Source: an uncultured Lachnospiraceae bacterium (lineage in GTDB: Bacteria > Bacillota > Clostridia > Lachnospirales > Lachnospiraceae). From it: a DNA stretch of 32,395 bases. The first letter of the stretch is position 1; the number at the start of each line of letters is the position of its first letter. Below the pieces are notes generated by a model that was not told where the DNA came from, did no database searches, and worked only from the letters and a program-made list of their open reading frames with translations. Made by a program: the position numbers and the translations under genes. The stretch covers positions 1 through 32,395 of the forward strand of contig CANQSK010000018.1 of NCBI GenBank assembly GCA_947626475.1, read 5' to 3'. Positions 25,808 to 32,395 of this stretch are shown here, piece by piece.

Positions 25808-27019
25808 ATGGGAAAACATTTTGTGATACTGGGAAATGGAATCGCCGGGCTTTCCGCTGCGGAGGCCATACGCGGCTGTCAGAGGGACGCGGAGATCACG
25901 ATGGTGTCCGAGGAACCGGGGCTGACTTTTCTCCGCCCTCTTTTGAGCAAGACCTGGTTTTCGACTCTTCGCGGGGATCGGATCCGTGTGAAGGAACCGG
26001 AGTGGTATGAGGAAAACAGAATTCAGTGTATGACGGGCAGAAAAATAACAGAACTCAGGCCCATGGAACACGAGATTGTGCTGGAGGACGGGCTGACGCT
26101 GCCCTATGATGCGGCCATTTATGCTCTGGGTGCCCGCAGCATGATTCCCTCTTTCCAGGGAAGGGACAAAGAAGGAGTGGTGGCGCTGCGCACTCTGGAG
26201 GATTTCGGGAAGCTGCGCCGCCGGCTGCTGAAGGCCAGGCAGGCTGTTGTGATCGGAGGAGGAGTAACCGGCCTGGAGACAGCCTGGCAGCTGAAGCAGA
26301 TGGGTTGCCAGGTTACGGTTCTGGAAACGGCTTCCAGGGTGATGGAACGATTCCTGGACGCCCAGTCGGCGGAGGTTCTGACCAAAATAATGGAGGAGGG
26401 AGGAATCGCCTGCCACACAGGCGTCACAGTCGCTGAGATTGAGGGAGGAAAAGAAGCATCCGGGGTGCGGCTGGAAGACGGAAGGGTTTTCCCCGCCGGG
26501 CTGATTGTGGCAGCCGCCGGAATCCGGGCGAACACGGAGCTGGCCCGGGACGCCGGAATCGCCTGCGGAAAGGGAGTGCTGGCGGACGATTTTATGAGGA
26601 CCAGCGCGCCGGATCTGTTTGCGGCCGGGGACTGCATCCAGTGGAGAAAGCAGGATCCCGGTCTTTGGACCTATGCCAAGGCCTCAGGCGAGACGGCAGG
26701 ATTTAATGCTGCCCGAAGGGAAGCGGAATGGATTCCCTTTAGGCCGGAAGAAGAGTCTGTGATTCTGCATATGATGGGGACCGGCATTTTTTTCGCGGGA
26801 AATGTCCCGGAGGAGGAAAGCGGCAGCGCAGCGGTAAGCGGGCCGAAACCGGTTCCGTCCCCGGATGTCTGTTTTCGGGTGAATGACCCTGAAAGGGGAG
26901 AGCGGCAGTATACGAAGAAATTCTATAGGGACGGGAAGCTGACCGGCGCGGTCTTGATCGGAGATTTGTCGGAAATGGAACAGATAAAATCAGAATTGCG
27001 GGGTGAACAGGCGAAATGA
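25808..27019 (+). CDS. FAD/NAD(P)-dependent oxidoreductase (rubredoxin-reductase/NirB-N-like)
   Basis: HFVILGNGIAGLSAAEAIRG; AVVIGGGVTGLETAWQLKQMGCQVTVLE; APDLFAAGDCIQW. Confidence 0.88.
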   Translation: MGKHFVILGNGIAGLSAAEAIRGCQRDAEITMVSEEPGLTFLRPLLSKTWFSTLRGDRIRVKEPEWYEENRIQCMTGRKITELRPMEHEIVLEDGLTLPYDAAIYALGARSMIPSFQGRDKEGVVALRTLEDFGKLRRRLLKARQAVVIGGGVTGLETAWQLKQMGCQVTVLETASRVMERFLDAQSAEVLTKIMEEGGIACHTGVTVAEIEGGKEASGVRLEDGRVFPAGLIVAAAGIRANTELARDAGIACGKGVLADDFMRTSAPDLFAAGDCIQWRKQDPGLWTYAKASGETAGFNAARREAEWIPFRPEEESVILHMMGTGIFFAGNVPEEESGSAAVSGPKPVPSPDVCFRVNDPERGERQYTKKFYRDGKLTGAVLIGDLSEMEQIKSELRGEQAK

Positions 27020-29898
27020 TCTTACAGGAGCCAATGGGAGAAAAAGAGAAGACAGCCGCCCGAATCTGGGACATGTATGAGTTCTTCTTTGAAGGCAGAG
27101 ACCAGGCCATGAAGATATGTGCTCTTATGCCGGACTGGCGGGAATACGGGCAGGACAGGTGGGAGCAGGAATATGACGATCTGTTCTGCGGGACGGACTG
27201 CGGCCGCGTTGTCCCTCTCTGGGCCTCCGCCAGCAGGGGAGAGACGATCCTGCTGGACCGTACCACCCTGGATGTGATCCGTTTTTATCATGAATTTGGA
27301 TATGAACCGGTCTGGATACAGGGAAATCCGCCGGATTTTCTGGGGGAACAGCTGCGCTTTCTCAGTTATCTGTCGGCGGCCATGGAGGGAAATCCGAAGG
27401 ACATTCCTCTGCTTTCGGAAGCCAGGGAGAGATTTCTTCAGGAATATTTCTATGATACCGCTCAGATGGCAGCGGACGCGGTAACCTGTAAAACAGTTGT
27501 CCCCGGCTTTGGCAGGTTATTTCAGGGGCTGCTCCGGTTTCTCGCAGACGATCTGACGGCGGATGAGGAATTATGCGGCCTTGCCGGCCGGTGGGCCGGG
27601 CGGTATTTTGATGACTGGGAGCCTTTCGGGGAGGTCCGCGTCTCCGGAAGACGGGAAAGTCTTCCTACGGAGGAGCCTCATGTCATTCCCACGGCGGGAA
27701 TCAACAACTGCGGCGGCATCTGCGTGATCCGGCCGGAGGTGGCGGAAAACTGTATGCTGAACATTCAGACGGACTGCAGTGAGAATGATCCGCAGCTTCG
27801 GGCCTGCGTGCGGGGCCGCGGATATCGGAAGACCTACCTGCATTCCGAACGCCTCAGGTATCCCATGAGACGGATCGGTCCCCGGGGAAGCGGCAGATTC
27901 CGGCGGATCAGCTGGGAAGAGGCTGTGGACCTTATGGCTGATAACTGGAAACGAATCCGCGGGCAGTACGGGCCTTCTTCTTCCTATGTGATATACGCTA
28001 CCGGCGTGAAGGGTGTCATGCGTCCGACAAAGCTGATAGGCAGGCTGCTTAATCTGGACGGCGGGTATCTGGAGCATTTTAATTCCTACAGCTCTGCCTG
28101 CGCGTCTTACACGGCTCCCTATCTGTTCGGGACCGGCGCCTGCGGAAACAGCCTGTCTGACCTTTTAAACACGAAGCTGCTGGTGCTGTGGGGAGATAAT
28201 CCCGTGGAGACGGTATTCGGAACGGAGCGGGGGTATTATCTGTCCCGGCTGAAGGAGAAAGGAATCCGGATGATCGTGATAGACCCGCGGATGAGTCAGA
28301 CGGCGGTAGCCTACGGGGACGAGTGGATTGCTCCGCGGCCCAGCACGGACGCGGCCCTGGCCGACGCCATGGCTTATGTGATCTGGACGGAGGGTTTGAA
28401 AAATCAGGAATTTATGGACAGATACTGCCTTGGGTTTGACGAGGAGCACATGCCTGAGGGAGTGCCGAAGGAGGCGTGCTACCGGGCGTATCTGTTTGGG
28501 GAGACAGACGGGATTCCCAAGACGCCTCAGTGGGCGGAGAAGATTACGGGAGTTGATGCGGAAACGATCCGCCGGATTGCCAGAGAATACGGAGGCACCC
28601 GTCCGGCCTGTATTGTCAGCGGCCTGGGGCCTCAGAGGCACGGCAATGGGGAGCAGACCACCAGGGGAATCGCCCTTCTGGCCTGTCTGACCGGAAATAT
28701 CGGAATCCCCGGCGGAGGCACCGGGGTGTGGGGAGACCCGAAGGAGCATCAGGGAATCGCCCTTTTCAACGACAGGGAGCTGCAAAATCCGTATCCGGGA
28801 AAGATACCGGTATTTCTCTGGACGAAAGCCATTGAGCACGGGATGGAAATGACTCCCCGTGGAGACCGCTTAAAGGGTGTGGAACGGCTGGACAGCAATA
28901 TTAAAATGATTTTCAATCTGGCGGGCAATACGCTGATCAACCAGCATTCCGACATTCATGATACCATCCGTATCCTGGAGGACGACACGAAATGCGAGTT
29001 TATTGTCACATCCGACATCTTCATGACGCCCAGCGCCCGGTATTCCGATCTGGTGCTTCCGGCCACGTCGGTATTTGAGGGGGAGAATATTGTAAAGCCC
29101 TGGCGGGGAAACAACTATCTTCTGAAGAACAACCAGGTGATCCGACCGCTGTTTGAGGCCAGATTTGAGTGGGAGTGGATGAAGGAGCTGGCGGGGAAGC
29201 TGGGTCTGTACGAGGCGTTTGTGGACGGAAAGCCGGAGCTGGGCCAGTGGCTGCGTGAGAATTATGAGGTCCTCCGCAGGCAGGAGCCGGAGCTTCCGGA
29301 TTATGATACCTTCAGCGAAAGAGGCGGCTGGCAGTACAGGGAGCAGGCAGGCTGGATCGCTTTTGAGAGGGAGATTCGGGAGCCTGACCGGTATCCCTTT
29401 GCCACTCCCTCCGGAAAGATTGAGATTTTTTCCAAACGTCTTTATGATTTCCGTCAGGATGATATTCCGGCAATCCCCGGCTACCGTCCCTGCCCGGAAG
29501 GGCCGGAGGACAAGCTGCGGGAGAAATATCCCCTGCAGCTGATCGGATGGCATACCCGGCGGCGCTGCCATTCCACTCATGACAATAATGAATGGCAGGA
29601 CGAAGTGGAGCTTCCCGGTCTTTGGATTCACCCGGCGGATGCAGAGGCGAGAGGCATTGCCGCCGGCGATATGGTAAAGATATGGAATGACAGAGGATGT
29701 ATAAAGATACCTGCGGTGGTGACGGCCCGGATCCGTACCGGGGTAGTCGCCATGTCCCAGGGCGGATGGTTCACACCGGATGAGAACGGAACGGAGATCC
29801 GGGGCTCCATCAATGTCCTGACCTCCGCGGCCCACCCTACGCCCCTGGCCAAGGGAAATCCCCAGCACACCAATCTGGTGCAGGTAGAGAGGGCGTGA
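27016..29898 (+). CDS. Molybdopterin oxidoreductase (DmsA-like) with N-terminal TorD/DmsD-like domain
   Basis: About 200-aa N-terminus with a TorD-like core (YEFFFEGRD...NPPDFLGEQLRFLSYLSAA), then a Mo-bisMGD enzyme (NCGGICV...RACVRGRGYRKTYLHSERLRYPMRRIGPRGSGRFRRISWEEAVDLM...LVLWGDNPVET... TPLAKGNPQHTNLVQVE). ATGA overlap with the upstream gene. Confidence 0.88.
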   Translation: MILQEPMGEKEKTAARIWDMYEFFFEGRDQAMKICALMPDWREYGQDRWEQEYDDLFCGTDCGRVVPLWASASRGETILLDRTTLDVIRFYHEFGYEPVWIQGNPPDFLGEQLRFLSYLSAAMEGNPKDIPLLSEARERFLQEYFYDTAQMAADAVTCKTVVPGFGRLFQGLLRFLADDLTADEELCGLAGRWAGRYFDDWEPFGEVRVSGRRESLPTEEPHVIPTAGINNCGGICVIRPEVAENCMLNIQTDCSENDPQLRACVRGRGYRKTYLHSERLRYPMRRIGPRGSGRFRRISWEEAVDLMADNWKRIRGQYGPSSSYVIYATGVKGVMRPTKLIGRLLNLDGGYLEHFNSYSSACASYTAPYLFGTGACGNSLSDLLNTKLLVLWGDNPVETVFGTERGYYLSRLKEKGIRMIVIDPRMSQTAVAYGDEWIAPRPSTDAALADAMAYVIWTEGLKNQEFMDRYCLGFDEEHMPEGVPKEACYRAYLFGETDGIPKTPQWAEKITGVDAETIRRIAREYGGTRPACIVSGLGPQRHGNGEQTTRGIALLACLTGNIGIPGGGTGVWGDPKEHQGIALFNDRELQNPYPGKIPVFLWTKAIEHGMEMTPRGDRLKGVERLDSNIKMIFNLAGNTLINQHSDIHDTIRILEDDTKCEFIVTSDIFMTPSARYSDLVLPATSVFEGENIVKPWRGNNYLLKNNQVIRPLFEARFEWEWMKELAGKLGLYEAFVDGKPELGQWLRENYEVLRRQEPELPDYDTFSERGGWQYREQAGWIAFEREIREPDRYPFATPSGKIEIFSKRLYDFRQDDIPAIPGYRPCPEGPEDKLREKYPLQLIGWHTRRRCHSTHDNNEWQDEVELPGLWIHPADAEARGIAAGDMVKIWNDRGCIKIPAVVTARIRTGVVAMSQGGWFTPDENGTEIRGSINVLTSAAHPTPLAKGNPQHTNLVQVERA

Positions 29899-29902
29899 CG
29901 GG

Positions 29903-30523
29903 ATGGAGCGGATGTTTGCCATAGGAATACTGGCAGGCGGGAAAAGCTCCCGGATGGGGCAGGACAAGGCGGCGCTTCTCTGGCAGGGAGAATCCTTCCT
30001 CGAAAGACAGCTGCGGCTGGCGGCCTGTCAGGAGGGCTGCGGCCAGATTCTGGTGTCGGTGGGAAGCTGTCCTGGAAGCCGGCAGAATGTCCGGAACCTT
30101 CCGCAGCCGGAAACGTCGGAAATTCCCCTGATTACGGTTTCGGACATCCGCAGGGATTACGGTCCTCTGGAGGGAATCTGCCGGATCCTGCAGGCGTCTG
30201 ATTATCAGTGGGTCTTTATCATGGCGGTTGATATGCCATTTGCGGACCATACCCTGATCGGCTGCATGAGGAACCGTCTGGAAACTGTGAAGGATGGTGT
30301 TTGTGCTGTCATTCCGGTCCTGAACGGACGGGCTCAGCCTCTGTGCGGCTTTTTCAGGAAGACGCTGCTGCCCCGGCTGGAGGAGCTGTTCGCGGAGAAT
30401 GTTCACCGGGTGGGGGCTCTGCTGGAACGGGTTCCGGTTGAATTTGTGAATCTTCAGGACTATGGAATCACGGAAAATGTATTGACGAACGTGAATACGC
30501 CGGAAGACTACGGGAGGCTGTAA
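29903..30523 (+). CDS. mobA: Molybdenum cofactor guanylyltransferase
   Basis: IGILAGGKSSRMGQDKAALLWQGESFLERQ; VFIMAVDMPFADHTLI; NVNTPEDYGRL. Directly follows the Mo enzyme gene. Confidence 0.9.
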   Translation: MERMFAIGILAGGKSSRMGQDKAALLWQGESFLERQLRLAACQEGCGQILVSVGSCPGSRQNVRNLPQPETSEIPLITVSDIRRDYGPLEGICRILQASDYQWVFIMAVDMPFADHTLIGCMRNRLETVKDGVCAVIPVLNGRAQPLCGFFRKTLLPRLEELFAENVHRVGALLERVPVEFVNLQDYGITENVLTNVNTPEDYGRL

Positions 30524-30529
30524 AATCTG

Positions 30530-30558
30530 TTTACACTGCATTTTTCCCGTGATACAAT
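30530..30558 (+). promoter_or_regulatory. Putative sigmaA promoter for the GH28 gene
   Basis: TTTACA (30530-30535), N17, TACAAT (30553-30558). Confidence 0.6.
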
Positions 30559-30599
30559 ACAAGAAAGAAAATCTGTGTAAAAAATGGAGGGATATTGCC

Positions 30600-31919
30600 A
30601 TGACAAGACCGGTATTTCGTACCTCGGACAAAGACATTGACCGTACCGGAGCAGTGCTGGTGACAGACAGGCTTCAGCAGCTGATTGACGATACGGCCGC
30701 GGCCGGAGGCGTCCTTCTGCTGGAGAAGGGAGTCTATCTGACGGCGTCTCTGTTTCTGAAAAGTCATATGGAACTTCAATTTCAGGAGGGTGCGGTTCTT
30801 TTGGGAACGACGGAGGAGAGCCGGTACCCGGTGATTCCGACCAGAGCGGCAGGCGTGGAGATGGACTGGTATCCCGGCCTATTAAACTGTAACGGTCAGA
30901 GGGATGTGACCGTCAGCGGTCCCGGAACCATCGACGGTCAGGGCGAATACTGGTGGGCAAAATACTGGGGCAGGGATACCAAGGGCGGCATGCGGAAGGA
31001 TTATGACGCGAGAGGGCTTCGGTGGGCCTGCGATTATGACTGCATGAGAGTCCGCAACGTGGTGGTCATGGAGTCCGAGGATGTGACGCTGAAGGATTTT
31101 ACCTCTACCCGGTCCGGCTTCTGGAACGTTCATGTGTGTTACAGCCGGAACGTTCATATTGACGGCGTGAAGATCACGGCCTGCGGCCTGGAAAGTCCCA
31201 GCACCGACGGCATTGATATCGATTCCTGCGAACATGTTCTGGTGGAAAACTGTGTCACCAGCTGCAATGACGACAGCATCTGCATCAAGTCGGGCCGCGA
31301 CGCGGACGGCCTGCGCGTGAACCGGCCCTGCCATGATATTGTGGTTCAGAACTGTGAGATTCAGGCCGGGTTTGGTGTGACTCTGGGCAGCGAGGTGTCC
31401 GGCGGCGTCTATGATATTACCCTGAGAAATATCCGTTACCGCGGAACGGACTGCGGATTCCGGATCAAGTCCTCCATTGCCAGGAGAGGCTATATAAGGG
31501 ATATTCTGGTGGAAAATCTGGACATGGTTAATGTGAAATATCCGTTCCACCTGTTTTTGAACTGGAACCCGGCTTACAGCTACTGCCGGCTGCCGGAGGG
31601 CTACGACGGCCCGGTCCCGGAGCACTGGAAGAAGCTTTTGGCCCAGATCCCGGATGATGTGCCCAAGACCCAGGTCAGTAACCTGGTAATCCGCAATGTG
31701 AAGTCGAGGAATGAAGAAGGTTACGAGGGTATCAGCAGGGCGTTCCATATAGAGGGATTTGAGGATATGCCGATTCGCGGCCTGCATTTTGAGAATGTCT
31801 CAATCCAGTGCCGGGAGCTGGGCGTCATCAACTATACGGAAGATATTACCTTTGAGAATGTGTCGGTTTCCGTGTGCGGCGCCAGGGACGCGAAGAATGA
31901 CGCCTACGACAACCGCTGA
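30600..31919 (+). CDS. Glycoside hydrolase family 28 (polygalacturonase-like)
   Basis: GPGTIDGQGEYWW; SPSTDGIDIDSCEHVLVENCVTSCNDDSICIKSGRDADG; parallel beta-helix repeats. Start at 30600. Confidence 0.92.
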   Translation: MTRPVFRTSDKDIDRTGAVLVTDRLQQLIDDTAAAGGVLLLEKGVYLTASLFLKSHMELQFQEGAVLLGTTEESRYPVIPTRAAGVEMDWYPGLLNCNGQRDVTVSGPGTIDGQGEYWWAKYWGRDTKGGMRKDYDARGLRWACDYDCMRVRNVVVMESEDVTLKDFTSTRSGFWNVHVCYSRNVHIDGVKITACGLESPSTDGIDIDSCEHVLVENCVTSCNDDSICIKSGRDADGLRVNRPCHDIVVQNCEIQAGFGVTLGSEVSGGVYDITLRNIRYRGTDCGFRIKSSIARRGYIRDILVENLDMVNVKYPFHLFLNWNPAYSYCRLPEGYDGPVPEHWKKLLAQIPDDVPKTQVSNLVIRNVKSRNEEGYEGISRAFHIEGFEDMPIRGLHFENVSIQCRELGVINYTEDITFENVSVSVCGARDAKNDAYDNR

Positions 31920-31959
31920 GGAACCGGCGGCAGAATTGAAAGATTGGGAGGGATGACAG

Positions 31960-32395
31960 ATGGAATACCGCCAGCTGGGAAATACCGGACTGACTGTCAG
32001 TGTCATTGGGATGGGCTGCGAGGGCCTGTCAGAGGATCATTATGCCATGACCCAGAAGCTGTTTGACGCGGCGCAGCGGCTGGGAATCAATTATTTTGAG
32101 CTGTACGCGTCGGACCCTGAGCTGCGCAGGGCGGTGGGAAAAGCCCTTAAGGGCCGCCGGGAACATTTTATGATTCAGGCCCATCTCTGCTCTGTCTGGA
32201 AGAACGGACAGTATCTGCGCACCCGCGATCTGGAGGAGACGAAGGCCGGGTTTGAGGAACTAATGTCTCTTCTGGATACGGACTATCTTGACGTGGGAAT
32301 GATACACTACTGCGACGCCATGAAGGATTGGGAGAGCATTGTGGATAACGGGATCCTGGATTACGCCAGGGAACTGAAGAGACAGGGCCGCATCC
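31960..32395 (+). CDS. Aldo/keto reductase, N-terminal part (runs off the window)
   Basis: Read directly: ATG at 31960 gives MEYRQLGNTGLTVSVIGMGCEGLSEDHYAMTQKLFDAAQRLGINYFELYASDPELRRAVGKALKGRREHFMIQAHL...; absent from the ORF track because no stop lies in the window. Confidence 0.85.
   Translation, partial: MEYRQLGNTGLTVSVIGMGCEGLSEDHYAMTQKLFDAAQRLGINYFELYASDPELRRAVGKALKGRREHFMIQAHLCSVWKNGQYLRTRDLEETKAGFEELMSLLDTDYLDVGMIHYCDAMKDWESIVDNGILDYARELKRQGRI

Noticed and set aside
24691-25869. 392-aa minus-strand ORF
   Set aside because: Antisense to the SGNH hydrolase and ferredoxin genes and crosses a clear terminator and promoter region.
28870-29967. 365-aa minus-strand ORF
   Set aside because: Antisense to the molybdoenzyme C-terminus; the + strand frame has strong motifs.

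Overview
The window looks like a chromosomal segment from a Gram-positive, spore-forming Clostridia (Lachnospiraceae-like; inferred from gene content and style, not from any search). Most genes are on the + strand. In order: DMT/YdcZ-type permease; ComEA-like HhH protein; OmpR-type response regulator; RlmH; DUF362 protein; Spo0A; glycogen synthase; divergent PAP2 protein; PrsA-like lipoprotein; a minus-strand protein homologous only to the Spo0A DNA-binding domain; DUF5721-like protein; YfcE-like phosphoesterase; a 29-aa holin-like toxin in a type I toxin-antitoxin-like layout; HtpG behind a perfect CIRCE element; OYE/2-enoate-reductase-like flavoprotein; galactokinase-like GHMP kinase; a ROK regulator divergent from an accessory catabolic operon (Zn-dehydrogenase, transporter, HyuA-like protein, HExxH protein, FAD oxidoreductase, SGNH hydrolase); a molybdopterin oxidoreductase operon (4x[4Fe-4S] protein, FAD/NAD reductase, TorD-like/DmsA-like fusion, MobA); GH28; and a truncated aldo/keto reductase. 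The observations I rate highest are: (1) the small toxin locus, whose mRNA shows alternating CCCTCC/GGAGGG segments, a Shine-Dalgarno in a hairpin loop, and 5'/3' long-range complementarity; (2) the Spo0A-C-only paralog with a perfect inverted pair of 0A boxes upstream and a Cys-rich tail; (3) the TorD-like/Mo-reductase fusion operon, which has no membrane subunit and has lost one FS0 cysteine; (4) the HyuA-without-HyuB accessory operon. No CRISPR array, rRNA, tRNA or intact transposase was seen.
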